A stretch of 64,000 nucleotides of DNA from Spisula solida (Eukaryota > Mollusca > Bivalvia > Venerida > Mactridae): NCBI GenBank assembly GCA_947247005.1, contig OX365944.1, positions 26,201,501-26,265,500 of the forward strand. The letters run 5' to 3'. Positions within the stretch are counted from its first letter, which is position 1. Each line of letters begins with the position of its first letter. Positions 25,258 to 37,139 of the stretch are shown here, piece after piece. Under the pieces are notes generated by a model, which was not told the origin of the DNA, searched no databases, and worked only from the letters and a program-made list of their open reading frames with translations. The translations under genes and the position numbers were made by a program.

Positions 25258-26841
25258 TATGATTCCATATATTGATATAACCTAAGCATCACTTATACAC
25301 ATGCAAATGTGTAGATACAGCCCGAGTTAACGTGCACAAGCCAAGGGCTCAATTTCAGTCAACAATTCAGGATAGACAATATAATTATATACAAACTAAA
25401 TCCAATGGGAAAAAGAAATAAAAATTATACGCCTTATCCTTCAATTTAATAGATACTATCCTCCATGATGATCATTGATGCCATATCTCTGCATTCGGTG
25501 TTTCCATCACAATCCACAATAAAGCCTCCGCTCAGTATGCACCAATCTAAAGTCTTGGCCAAATTGTGAAAGAAGAAAAATATAAATATAGCCATAAAAG
25601 TATAATTATCTAACAATAATGAATACATATTTAATAAGTTATTTCTCTTCATGCATAATAAAACTTTACACACATTAGCCTGATAAGGTGGGCTGCATGA
25701 AGGTAATGATATGATTATATCTCTAACACAGCCCCGTTGATATATCGCCAACTTTTCCAATTTAAAGTTCACTGGTGGCAATGCTCGGATAAGAACACTC
25801 TGTCTGAATAACTCGCACCTACACCTGGCTACAGGCACTACATCCACCAGACGCTCTTCGATTGTTCATGGCAGAACTTATTCAATATAAATAAATCCCC
25901 AAGTAGGCTACGCCTTAGTTCATATTATCCAAAACATCATTCACTTGATTTGAATCAGTATAGCCTTCGAAGGCCTAAATGCGTTTACCTTAAAGTTCAA
26001 GCTTGGACGGTCTGTTAATACCAAGTCGGAATCAAATAGCACAAGGGCCTACTCTGGTCAGCAATCTGCAGTGATGTTTAATATCTGCCACCAGGTTAAC
26101 TAATAACCATACATAATTTATCATGGGAACAACTCTGTACATCAAGCTACGAGTGACGTCATAAATCAGAAAATGACGTCATCCCATATCAATGCAATTT
26201 CAGGGGCGTATTTGGTGGTTGTGTTTGGGGTCCTCAACATTGTAAAAATGTGCGACTTTATGTCATTTTGGCCAAATTTATCATTTTACTTTCCGTATAA
26301 ATTAATGTACGCACGCGTGTACGTCCGCATCGCTGGCTACGCCACTGAATTATGTAATAAAATGACAATTCAGCGTGTCATATTCTTTAGAATGTTCAGA
26401 TCTACCGTACTAAACAATAGCTATCTGCATATAAACACAACTACATGTCAATCATGATAATCTAAACAGACAGACAAAAACCTTGACCATGAATGATGCA
26501 ATCGAATTCGTCTGTTCCATCTCGATTGTTGAAATCATCTAAAATCAGATATAAAATAATACCATCCAGACCTCAACCTGACACATCAGTTGTCACCAAA
26601 CCTTCATCTAGCAGCATCCACAATTAATACCACAATTTACAGTAACAAGCAGGATATAGATCACATTAAAGAAATGAAAGACCAGTCTCTCATTTTTATT
26701 TTAAGAAAGGAAAGCGGTGCGCATGTAACTTACGCAATGTGAAAATCACTAAAGGTTAAAACCCTTAAATGTTTAGGTTCAAGACAATAAATGTTTGGCC
26801 GCCTCAAAATAAAATCACCTATCCTGAAGTGATAGCTGCCA

Positions 26842-28813
26842 ATATGTTCTAACTATAACATATGGGTAGGTCAAAACATTACAGAAGCGCATTATTTACA
26901 CTGATTACGACCATTATTATTTCTCAGGAAGTCAGTTAGAAATGGGTACCCGTATTTCTTTTAGGTCAATACTTAGTTCTACCAGTACTAAATGGGCACA
27001 TTGTGTCAATAAGCCACCCCAGTGTCCTTCAGTATGAAGTAAAAGGCCACATGTAATTCGCTATCTTCACAATCAAGTATGGAAACCAGTAATGGATTGC
27101 AGTAGGTATCAGCCACCAAATATTGTAGATTTTCTGCATTTGGTGATATTGTTTCATGATTTCCATCAGCCAACTTCCCATAGAACTGAAAGTGGTGATT
27201 TGTCTCTACGTGACTCAAGTGTCACTCAGTAGTACTTAAGAGCCTTGAGAATTGGCGGGAATGCACTGCCGTTGCCATTCTACTTTGAGCAAGATATTAC
27301 TAGAAACATTACAATCTATCAGGTCAACATTATATCCAGTAACTCCACATCCTTGTTACTGCTCTAAGGGTGATAGGTGCAATAATTTGTTCATCAATTT
27401 CAAAATACGGTTATAACAAAATATGTTCATGTAGTGCATGAAATCGACGTCAACATTATTTTTGTTATACTTCTCATTTTCGTGTGTATTTCTCTATTGC
27501 AATAACTGGTAGTGAATAACACTAGTAATACACTCTGTATTTCATTCTAAATGTTTTTAGCGTTAAAAGTTTAGAACGTAATGATAATATTCAACAATTT
27601 CCACAGGAAGGATTTCAATTTCTCCCGTCAATTTCCGTCGTATAAATTTTCATTTGTTGGTTAATCATGGGCATATTGTATTTCCTACATAAAAGTCAAC
27701 AATTCCAAATAAAGTTTGCAATGATCATTACATGCGATTGTTCAGCACCGATCTGAATGCTTCATGATTGATAAAATAATTGCTAATAAACACCATGATG
27801 AATTATCAGGATTTCGTGCCACGCATGCGCGCTTAGCCACGTGTATTCTTTATGAGTATGGGCCTCGCAATGATGGGACGGATTATTTTAACAGATATTC
27901 ATGGTCACATACATCGCTTTAATGTTTTACATAGTATACATGTACAGTATAAGTACAAGGTACATATTCGCCTAATGTAATTTTTAACATAATATACAGA
28001 CATATATAAACTCACGGACTTTATAAACGCCTTGCCTGCTCCAAGTCCCAATTCCCCTTTAAAGTATTTATGTTGTTGCAAAATCATCTTACATGTGTAT
28101 TAATTGATCTGTCCTTCGTGTCAATCGGTTTAGTTTGTAATATTTTTTGGGGATCCTGCAATCGCACTCACCCTATGCAAAAGTTTGGGATCCTTAAGGT
28201 AATTTTCTCTTATATCCACAACACAGATTCAAACGTTGTAATAAGAGATGTATTCACTATCAAAACGAGGACATATATGCTATTGGTTACACTTCGTTTT
28301 TCACTTCTAATTATAACATTTATATTACAGTTAAAGTGCGTGTTTGCAAGTGGAATATTATATCTATCTTTACAGAATCATGATTAAACATTTGAAAACA
28401 AAGTTAGTTCAGTTAGTTGCTTAATGTTCTGGCGAAGAGTGGCTTTACGTTAATTGCTTTCTTTTTTTTTCTTCAATTCAATCTCCGCGACTTGATGTAT
28501 GTAACACGTTACATGGGTTTAGCCAAATCGGTACAATAACTGTTTTATATTATTCAAGTTTCTGAACAAATAAAACACGACGTATTACGTTTGATAGTCG
28601 AATGTAATGAGTTCTGTGATTACTTTAAAAAGTAGAATCTTGATATTGTTCTGCAAATGGACTGAAAAGGTACAAATCATGCCATTTTTTACATTAACTT
28701 TAAACGGTTTCATATTGGTTGAATATACATTTTCATCTATGAAATTGCTAGAACTTAATTGTTTGTTGGCTTTCACATTTTAAGACATTCAGCGGTTGTG
28801 GTCCGATGCTTTT
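26842..28813. other. Mostly unassigned AT-rich stretch
   Basis: Apart from one exon-like frame on the minus strand (27,006-27,185) nothing is recognised. AATATGTTCTAACTA at 26,841-26,855 is the inverted copy of a sequence at about 20,207-20,221, so the U1/U2 block is bracketed by a short inverted repeat. Confidence 0.4.
27006..27185 (-). other. Possible terminal exon (unrecognised)
   Basis: On the minus strand a good acceptor (CACCACTTTCAG) at 27,186 is followed by 59 open codons and a TGA stop. The frame looks less AT-biased than chance frames (FYGKLADGNHETISPN, LVADTYCNPLLVSILDCED) but I recognise no family. If real, its gene would extend to the right on the minus strand; I found no partner exon. 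Confidence 0.2.
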
Positions 28814-28847
28814 TAGTCCCCTACCGGTTTTTGACCGGAGGGGACTA
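28814..28847. repeat. Hairpin end of a dispersed element
   Basis: TAGTCCCCTACCGGT pairs with ACCGGAGGGGACTA across a short loop. It is followed by CCTCCGTCCGTCAGTCCG-type sequence. Hairpins of this form followed by GTCCGTCC runs recur in bivalve repeats as I know them; here it may be one end of an element whose other end I cannot place. Confidence 0.6.
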
Positions 28848-29128
28848 TAGGTTTGCCCTCCGTCCGTCAGTCCGAACGCACCAACTTGTAGTTGTGGGAG
28901 GTGGAACAATAGGCTATATTTAGATTTTATTCATTCCGTTGCTTACGGGGTGCAAACTGTTGCTTCTGGGGTTTTACAAACAAAAGGATGAACAAAAGCA
29001 AACCCCACAACGTCCAGTTTGTGAGAACGTCCGTCCGTCAGTCAGCCCGTCCGTAAAAAAGTCTGGATCCTGACATAACTGGAACAGTTTCCAATTCTTA
29101 ATGACTTGTTATTCTGGCTATTATATAG

Positions 29129-29272
29129 AGAATAATAGGTTAGTGCTGTGGATGAACAAATTTATCTGGTAAGGCGGAGGAATTTATTGGGTGAGCCGTA
29201 GGCGAATCCGATAATTTCCGCAGCCGAGCCGGATAAACTTTTACTTCATTCACGGCACTAACTTATTATTCT
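29129..29272. repeat. Foldback element, 144 bp
   Basis: AGAATAATAGGTTAGTGC pairs with GCACTAACTTATTATTCT, and pairing continues inward (ATTTATCTGG with CCGGATAAAC) with interruptions. The centre is CG-rich (GAGCCGTAGGCGAATCCG). Confidence 0.75.
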
Positions 29273-29273
29273 A

Positions 29274-29650
29274 TTTATCCAGTCGCTTAACCTGCTCAGT
29301 AAGGGGATCAAACTCGGGACTATATTGTTTCTCTTTTATTAACTAGCGCGCAACGTCACGTTCGTTCCGTGACGTCACGATAAACAACGACGTCGGACAT
29401 CTTGATAGACGTCGTGTAGACGCAGGTAAGTCGTAGAAAATAACCGATCAACCACCAGCTCATGTAGGATAGGATAACCTCACCCTCGGGCACGGAATTG
29501 CAACCGGCGACTCTCATATAAGAAGAAGTTCGTCAGATCACGTGGTAAGGTGACGGATTATCACTAGTCACATGACCAGGTGACCGATTATAGCTAAGTT
29601 TAATCGGCACCCCGTTAACTGGCAGATTTTGCCGGAAGTGACTGGATAAA
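29274..29650. mobile_element. TIR element, 377 bp
   Basis: The left end TTTATCCAGTCGCTT is mirrored at the right end (AAGTGACTGGATAAA), with one mismatch. The interior contains GACGTCA-rich palindromic sequence. It starts two bases after the foldback element, so the two may be parts of one composite repeat. No coding sequence. Confidence 0.65.
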
Positions 29651-30672
29651 TTGTGAAATGTGGCGTCTAACTGTTTAATCGAGATCATAATAATTCCACT
29701 AAATACTATAATGGAATTATCGTCGGATGTCCCTGACTGCTCATTTCGCTCCCATCCATCTAAAGAATGACGGTCACGTAATAAAAAGAACGTGGATGAC
29801 CGACGATGTAACGGACTATGACCCCTGCCGCCGGTGACGATTAATATACTAGTATTACCATTATAATTATTGATGTTAATTTCAAGGCACTTTTAGTCTA
29901 GAATAATGAATATATGAAACATAATTGATTCATGCAAGTGATAATGCCTTGCATTGTCTATCCGGCAATTCTCTAGATATTTAAGCACTCCGTTATACAA
30001 AATCAAAACTTAAGATGTTTTATGTTATTTTTGCAGGTACATGTATACAAGCTTTATTCCGATAGCCAAATCTAAGCAACATATTTAGATGCAAATTCCA
30101 GCTCAAATTGCTATCATAGTCATTTTAACAAAACATGAGCAACAATATAGAACACTGTTAATATTATGGTTTCTAGGGATTGCACCATGAACACATTAAA
30201 CATTCATCGCAACCTACTATAGGTGTATTATACTTTTTATGCTAGGATATGGTTTATTACATACAGACATCTTGTGGTAAAATATCAAAACAAAATAGAT
30301 TGTACTCAGATGAAATCAAATCAAATACTTTTGAGCTTGTTCGTTTTTTTATTTATATTCTCATATTTTCACAATAACACTAATACTGTATATGTCTACA
30401 ATAACAATCAAAAATAATAAAGTATGCACTTACACACAACATAACGGTATATTGTATAATATATGTGTGTTGAAAACGAAATTACAGCCGTCGAACATTG
30501 CGATACTGTAACCATTAAGTTGATTCTACGTGTTATGTGTATTACGTTCGTATTGGCATATTTGGTATTGAATCCGATCAGATGTACATGTATAAATGGG
30601 GAAGGTTGGTATTGAATCCAATGCATTTATATTCTTTACACATAATTAACCATTGTTTGTCTTCACTTTCAG

Positions 30673-30856
30673 GGTATCTTGAAACATCAATGGAGAAAAA
30701 GTTAATTCGGACATTACTTAGTGAATATGAAAAACGTGGTAAAATGGGCCGACCAACCGCGATACATTGAATGTGTATTATGGACTAACATTAATGCACA
30801 TACTGGACCTTGATGAACGAAATCAGGTGTTAGCAACAAATGTGTGGGCATCGTTT
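30673..30856 (+). pseudogene. nAChR N-terminal exon with frameshift
   Basis: After the acceptor CTTCACTTTCAG the frame reads MEKKLIRTLLSEYEKRGKMG then RPT, matching the N-terminal helix and Gly-(Lys)-x-x-Arg-Pro turn of nAChR subunits. Between 30,748 and 30,760 the frame shifts by a net loss of one base; the new frame reads TLNVYYGLTLMHILDLDER, then NQVLATNVWASF, and stops at a GTAAGT donor (30,857). NVWASF corresponds to the loop D tryptophan segment. The shift would destroy the protein unless it is a sequence error. Confidence 0.85.
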
Positions 30857-30916
30857 GTAAGTATAGCATACAATTAGCATAACGGTTCTAACAAATGCGA
30901 TTTTGTCGATAAGCTG

Positions 30917-30949
30917 AAATACACTGAGCGGCTTTGAAAACGCAACACT
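30917..30949 (+). repeat. 33-bp exact dispersed repeat, copy 1
   Basis: AAATACACTGAGCGGCTTTG and the following 13 bases are the exact reverse complement of 59,629-59,661. That copy lies exactly at the boundary of inverted-duplication arm B. It may be the end of an element; here it sits 60 bases inside an nAChR intron. Confidence 0.8.
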
Positions 30950-31308
30950 AATGCAAATCAAGATAACTTTTTAATTAATAAATATTTCTCAACGAAATTT
31001 TGTGTGCGTGTTATTGGCTACCCATAGATTGTAACTCGACGTTCTTTCCATCAACATTCGGTACAATGGTGCATTGAACCATGAAATGGATAACACGAAA
31101 CATGTAAGATGATTTGATTGTACAAAAATGTACGATGCAATAATTATTTTATGTAAGGTCAATTTGAATAGTCAATCAATCGACAAGTCATCAGTTGTTT
31201 TCGGAGTTCAATATTTTTTAATCGAGACTAGAAAAACGAAAGTTATTAAACCAGTCTTTTTTCGTAGATTTTTAAGACAACGAGTGGTGGATTTGTTTAT
31301 CAAATTAC

Positions 31309-31567
31309 CATAGTTTTCGGACCAATGTCAGAACAATAGGATGTAAAGCCAACCATGTTACTTTTCTGCGTCAAACGCTTGTGACGTCGTTTTCTGGTAC
31401 ACATTTGATCTCTCACATGTTGGAGAACAATGTCCGGCGATTTGTTTTCACATGGAACATAACGGTATTCGTTTGATGAATACACTTCTTTGACGGCATC
31501 AATTAAATGAAACGCTGTAGACTGGGAATCAAACGTTTGGTAATACAGCAACATCACTGTGACTTCG
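31309..31567 (-). other. Possible minus-strand exon (unrecognised)
   Basis: Minus-strand sequence between an AG at 31,568 and a GTAATT donor (31,308-31,303) stays open for 86 codons, for example VTVMLLYYQTFDSQSTAFHL then IDAVKEVYSSNEYRYVPCEN. I recognise no family, and the AG lies at the border of the 56-bp satellite, so the splice site is suspect. It sits inside an nAChR intron on the opposite strand. Confidence 0.2.
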
Positions 31568-31569
31568 CT

Positions 31570-32059
31570 GATCTCACTAGCATATACCACGCTCGCATGA
31601 CAGACAACAACGGCTTGTCCTCGAGGATCTCACTAGCATATACCACGCTCTCATAACAGACAACAACGGCTTGTCCTCGAGGATCTCACTAACATATACA
31701 TGTACCACGCTCTCATAACAAACAATAACGACTGCTCCAAGAGCATCTCACTAGCATATACAACGCTCTAATAACAGACATCAATGACCAATCCTCGAGG
31801 ATCTCACTAGCATATGCCATGCTCTCATAGCAGACAACAACGACTTGTCTTTGTGGATCTCACTAACATATACCACGCTCTCATAACGGACAACAACGAC
31901 TTGTCCTCGAGGATCTCACTAGCATATACCACGCTCTCATAACAGACAACAATGACCCGTCCTCGAGGATCTCACTAGCGTATACCACGCTCTCATAACA
32001 GACAACAACACCTTGTCCTCGAAGATCACACTAACATATACCACGCTCTCATAACAGAC
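31570..32059 (+). repeat. 56-bp satellite, nearly nine units
   Basis: Units begin GATCTCACTAGCATATACCA and end near CTTGTCCTCGAG. Eight full units and a partial ninth are visible. One unit carries a 6-bp insertion (ATGTAC). Units differ from each other at several positions, so the array is not freshly expanded. The 56-bp period is not a multiple of three and one frame has stops, so it is not coding. It lies in an nAChR intron. Confidence 0.95.
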
Positions 32060-33210
32060 GACCGATAACAAAAACAGAACAGTTGTATCAATAATCAAGA
32101 AAGTAACTCCATGCGATAGCACTATTTTGAGTATACAAAAATATCATACACTTTTGGCCATTGAACATCACCAATAAAATAGTATAAATACGACTAGTTG
32201 AATACATCGTATGAAGGATCAATTCTTGCTGAACATTCTTGTCGTCAAAACAACATACTCAAAATAAACAGTGCGAGGTTAACATCACAAATGCAGCAAC
32301 ATTGAACTGGAATTTATAACTCTCCGTTTGGTTTTGCTATTGTATATCTTTCATTTGTTAAAATAACAAACCTGATATGACTACTTATTACAGAATATAC
32401 ATGAGTCTAGTTCGATGTTGCCATACATGAAATAGTTTCCTAGGGTAATTGCATTTATTTATTGTACGGAGGTATTCCTCTTACAAATATTGTTTTATAT
32501 TCTCTACGTCTGATCTCGACGAAGATACATCAATCAAACGATGTATAAAACAGATCTACTCCAAAGTGTACCCCATCAATAACAACGCGGTACATGAAAC
32601 ATGTATTGTGGCTGGACCGAAATTAGCATTTAAAGAATTCGCTTTGGGCCATATACACAACTTGGGCTGACTAGCCAGTCCATATAATGCCATAGGACCC
32701 TCAGTGTTGTGAACTATTTCTTATATTATACCGAACATTCAATTTCGATATTATAGGCCTACTTTTGTAACTAGATCCAGATTCTAATAAGAAAACATTA
32801 CAAACATTTGGGTTTAACTTGTTTATGTGCTACAAATCTACATATCATCATAGGTAGGCCTAACATCTATTTTTGATCTGTCTGCATATCCACCGAAATA
32901 ACCCAGAAATGTGAAAAACCGTGTTTATTGCAATCATAAATCTATAGACAACTTAAGTTGTTCCAAATATAACTCACCAACCCTCGAATTTTGTCTTTTT
33001 GTTCATTTTTATGCAAACTAATGCGTCTTTAGAGTTCATACTAAACTTTGTATCATAGACGCACATGAATTTATCCATGCAATTACTGTTGGCAGGACAT
33101 AAATCTAATTTAAACAAAAAACGCTACAAAAAGAAAAGTACGCGCAACGTCACGCTCTATGGTAGCGTCACAGTATCCATGACTTCATGCAATAAACAAG
33201 ACGTTAATTT

Positions 33211-33270
33211 CAGCAGCCGGTCCATATTTTTTTGCCGGTCCATATTTTTTATAATATTGACCGGCTGCTG
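33211..33270. repeat. Hairpin with internal direct repeat
   Basis: CAGCAGCCGGTC pairs with GACCGGCTGCTG. Between them GCCGGTCCATATTTTTT occurs twice. CGCGCAACGTCACG upstream (about 33,140) also occurs in the TIR element at about 29,343, so both may carry parts of one family. Confidence 0.7.
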
Positions 33271-33433
33271 TATTCGGAACATGTCAATCGCTGGATATAT
33301 TGACTGATTGAAATAACAAAGAAACAGTTGAATGACATTAGGGTGAGGTATAATATAATTATTTAATCAACTAGAATGTATGACTAGTAAATGATTTACC
33401 GATATTTTAGGGATGGTCTTATATCTTCCTTAG

Positions 33434-33520
33434 TTGGGAGCCAGAATTATTCTCAAATATAATCAAAGTTCGGGTACCAGCAGACAAAATATGGATTCCA
33501 GATATAAGGTTATACAGCTA
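33434..33520 (+). pseudogene. nAChR loop A exon
   Basis: The exon runs from the acceptor ATCTTCCTTAG to a GTAAGT donor (33,521) and is 87 bp. It encodes WEPELFSNIIKVRVPADKIW followed by IPDIRLYS. W-x-P-D-I-x-L-Y is the hallmark of this nAChR exon; the usual Asn after LY is Ser here. The last codon is split (TA at this end, T at 43,939), giving LYS-Y-AD across the splice. The exon itself has no lesion. Confidence 0.88.
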
Positions 33521-33713
33521 GTAAGTTCATGTACTACATTTTTTTGTATTTCCAAAACTCTTCCAAAAGTATATTACTATATAGTATGTATTTGATTATT
33601 CAGTCCCAGCTGTTACATGTATTATAATGGCGGACTCATCTTCAGATACACATGTTCAAGAATGCATAATTTGTTGTCAAGCAACGTATGGTGCTTAAGA
33701 CAGCAATATACAG

Positions 33714-33833
33714 TTACCATGATCTCCATTTGAGGAGCTTAGAGTCTTCATTGATGTCCATGTCCCGAATGATTGTGGTTGGCTGGTCATGTTCGTCTGG
33801 GCCACTGGCTACTGTCGTGCTATCGATAGTCAT
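33714..33833 (-). other. Small minus-strand frame, 39 codons (unrecognised)
   Basis: ATG to TAA on the minus strand, in a locally GC-richer patch, encoding MTIDSTTVASGPDEHDQPTT, then IIRDMDINEDSKLLKW and RSW. Codon composition is unlike the AT-rich surroundings, which suggests a displaced exon or repeat-derived coding piece. No family is recognised. Confidence 0.25.
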
Positions 33834-36064
33834 GTAGATAGGTTATCTATCATTGATCGTTTTTATTCAAATAAAAAGAACTAAAATTCGAATTAAACAA
33901 TTAAGACGGATACACTAAATCTGAATAATTCAGTCTCAGACTAGGGACAAAAAAAAATAACTAACAACTTACGTAATGATCAACTATTGCAAAACAAATA
34001 AATTTCAACTTGCTAAGGAGATAAATATAATTTATAAACGACGCACCCATTTATTCTTGCTTAAGTGTTTATTTGATTAAAGAAAGAGAAATATATATAT
34101 TTATACAAGTCAACACCGAGCCAATAATGAGCCACATATAATAAAACTAAAATGAGAGTTCTATATCTTCATATCAATAAACTTATCAGATAATACCAAC
34201 ATTTAGTGTGAATGGTCTTATTTCTCACACAAGATAATAATTAGATAATAATCATATTGAGCAAATTAAGGTATTTGTTATAATTTTTTGTCTTCATCCA
34301 ATCCTTTTCTACGTGGGAAACATTTTGTTATTACAGGTTGGTACAAGTTCATAACATAAATTCTAACAGTTGTGTCAATCACATCAGATATAACGATTTT
34401 TGTGTTCATACCTCTTGGGAGTTCGCTAAGTATATCATTATTACTAAGTCTGACTTTCTCTTTCTTACTAAAGCTGTTCGATGAGGAGCGTTATTAAATC
34501 TGTTATAGTTAAAGTGATATAAGTTTATAAGCACATGAACAAGTATGGTCATAATTCTAGTCATGATCATATTTATAGTTATTAAGGTGTATGGATGCCT
34601 TTACTGAACAAAGGTTATAAACGTGGAAAGAAACCTACAAAAATGTCAGTGCAGTCAAATTAGATCTATTTTACGAAACGAACACTTCACAAAAACACTA
34701 ATGGGGTTTGCGGACGATATGCATCTGCAAATGAAGCATACATTATGGGAACCTAAAAACACAACGACCTAAATGTCTGGTAGCTGTCAGTACAAATCGG
34801 AAGGTTACGCTTGTTTAATGACATGTCGATCTCACATTCGACCTTCATACCCATAATATCTCACGATTAGAAAGTAACATCTCAATGTGGATCGAATCAT
34901 ATGCATCATATTTAGCACACAGTATACATGTATACTGCTTGTAATACAAAACAAAATATTGAAGGGAGATTCTAAATTCAGGAAGGATAAAAGCCTTCGA
35001 AACGTTTATACTGCAATAGAGGCACATTATGCATGCAGTTAAGACTATGTAGATAGAGAGGGAAACCGCTTTATCGTATTGGAAAAAGTACACATGTTGT
35101 CTTATACCAACTCAGTTACTTACAGTTATATGCCTTTGTTATTTTGATATATGGTACCATTGACAGTCCACAAAATGTTCTTGCAAACATTAAATTATGT
35201 CCATTAAAAATATGTATATTGATAGTTTATATCAATTCATTTTAAACATTTTTACAACTAATATATACATCTCGTCGTTGACGGTATGAGAGCGGAACAA
35301 ACAGGTTCCCGTGTTCATGCAAGCGCCAGTCAATTAAACACCTGTACTGCCCTAATTTCATTGATTTGATGCAGGCATTGTCTTATATCCAGTTGACATT
35401 GTGCCTGATAGGTTTAATGTTCGCAACTTTGTAAGTTAATTCTGTAAACAAAATTTGAAAACAAGCTAAAAGTACCGCCCTCGTGTACATTGCTTTCTAA
35501 ATGAGGGTTTCATATTCAACACCTAAGATAGAACTCAGGTCATGTGATAATTGACTTATGTCGAAATCGTGATGAATGGTGGTGATAATCTGAAAGAAAT
35601 TGAAGTTAGCAATGAGGTTAAAGTGAAGAAAAATTCTTTGTGAATATTTCTTAAAGATAAACAAACTTATCAGACAGTAAATGACAAAAGGAGGAATCGT
35701 GATTGATGTTCAACAATATCAATTATGACTGAAGTTTGAAGAAGAGTATAAAGATCAAATATAAGTTCAGTTTGAAAACCGTTTATCGAATCATCTATCA
35801 ATTCAAACAGCAGATATCCTATAATGATTGATAATATAAGGACTGTATTATCGAATCGTTTCCCTCACTGATAGTTTCACGATCTCACCGATTTTTCAAT
35901 TGTAACGAATTCAATATTCACGGATTTGTTTTTCAACCTTTGCAGTGTTTGTTATAACGATACAATAAAGAATTCTTGATTCTGAAATTTGTATACGTAC
36001 TTTGCGACACTGGAGTTAATTACCCTTACAATCGTAAAATTTGACATTTAAATAACATATCCAT
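33834..36064. other. Intron sequence without recognised features
   Basis: AT-rich sequence inside the long nAChR intron (33,521-43,938). A short AT dinucleotide run lies near 34,090. Open frames here are short and without motifs. Confidence 0.5.
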
Positions 36065-36325
36065 CCCAGCAAACAATTGATGTTGTATTAACGTTGTATG
36101 TTGGGAAAACGTTGGATTCTGCAAACTTTTCTGTCGTTATATGTCGTCATTTTCTAACGTCCATACAACGTCGGGTTCCGACCAAATATCAACCTGAATC
36201 CAACCTTTTTTCAACTAAAATCTGACCAAAATCCAACCTTCTCCCAACCACTTTCTAACGTCAATTTCAACCATTTCCTAACCAAATTCAAACCTTTTCC
36301 CCAAAATAACTCTGACCATTCCTAT
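36065..36325 (+). repeat. Degenerate AACC/AACGTT-rich repeat
   Basis: After CCCAGCAAACAATTGATGTT the sequence cycles through phrases such as CCAACCTTTTTTCAACTAAA, TCTGACCAAAATCCAACCTT and TTTCAACCATTTCCTAACC. First part is rich in AACGTT, second in AACC. Compatible with the internal part of a dispersed repeat that starts CCCAGCAAAC, but I see no ends. Confidence 0.6.
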
Positions 36326-37139
36326 CTTTCCTTCAGGCTAGGTTACCATAGATGAACACACGTGTGTGTGCTGGTCCAATATAATTACAAGACATCAACT
36401 CTGCCGGATTAAAAAAAGTTTATTTCAAATGTCATCTCTAGTGCTGCATGATATACAGTGCTTTACATTTTCATGACAAAACATTGAACAAAGCATACAC
36501 AAGAACACCGCAAAGTGGCACCAACGCTTGTCTGTTTAACATGACAACAGATAATATTTGAGATTTCACGTTTGAAGACCATAAAGAATATAATTGATAT
36601 ATAGAATAATAATGTATCCGAAAATGAAATATACTTTAGCTATTTGTTGGATAGATACTTGGCATTTGAAAAAGCTTTAATTAAAACACATACAACAATG
36701 CATTATGCGATGAACTGTAATTATATATTAAGGGAAGAAAGTAAATTTCTAAGTGACATAAAGTATACTACTAACTGAATAGTTGAAGGCATGACTATGA
36801 AAATATTGTGCACATACACATGTAACTTAAAAGGTAGTTGTCCTGCATTATGTGCCTTATCGCTAAAAGAACAGAAATGTCAGAGATATTTAAAATGTGT
36901 ATTGACAATGTGCATTTTTTGAAGAAATTGCTAAATTAACAAGAGCTGTTCTATTATGCCCTTTGAACCGACACATCTTCTTCTGTTTCTTCTTCCTATT
37001 TAGTACAGAGCCCACTCTGGGGCAATGTTGTTCTATTAAAATCGTATGAGCGGTGCAGCAAGTATTTACAGTGTGAGAGCTTAAAACGTTTAAAAACAGC
37101 ATATTCTTCTTTTCGCTGACCAGACCCCTCTTGAAGACC

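Larger units (their letters stand above)
21126..26841 (+). mobile_element. Repeat unit U2, 5.7 kb, same ends as U1 with a different interior
   Basis: U2 shares its first 302 bp (21,126-21,427) and last 177 bp (26,665-26,841) with U1, but I did not find the U1 interior in it. The interior holds a GC-richer patch (about 21,430-21,560), a (TTCAA)n-like microsatellite, a 71-bp tandem pair and unassigned AT-rich sequence. The longest frame (133 codons, minus, 25,446-25,847) has no motif I recognise. U2 may be a large non-autonomous element, or host DNA caught between two copies of a smaller element. Confidence 0.45.

Noticed and set aside
25446..25847. 133-codon minus-strand frame inside U2
   Set aside because: No motif or splice support, and a phenylalanine run from T-rich sequence; too weak to call a gene.
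28070..28387. 105-codon hydrophobic frame on the + strand
   Set aside because: Hydrophobic because T-rich; no family features and no start context.
31570..32059. CRISPR-like array
   Set aside because: Units are contiguous without distinct spacers and the context is eukaryotic; this is a satellite.
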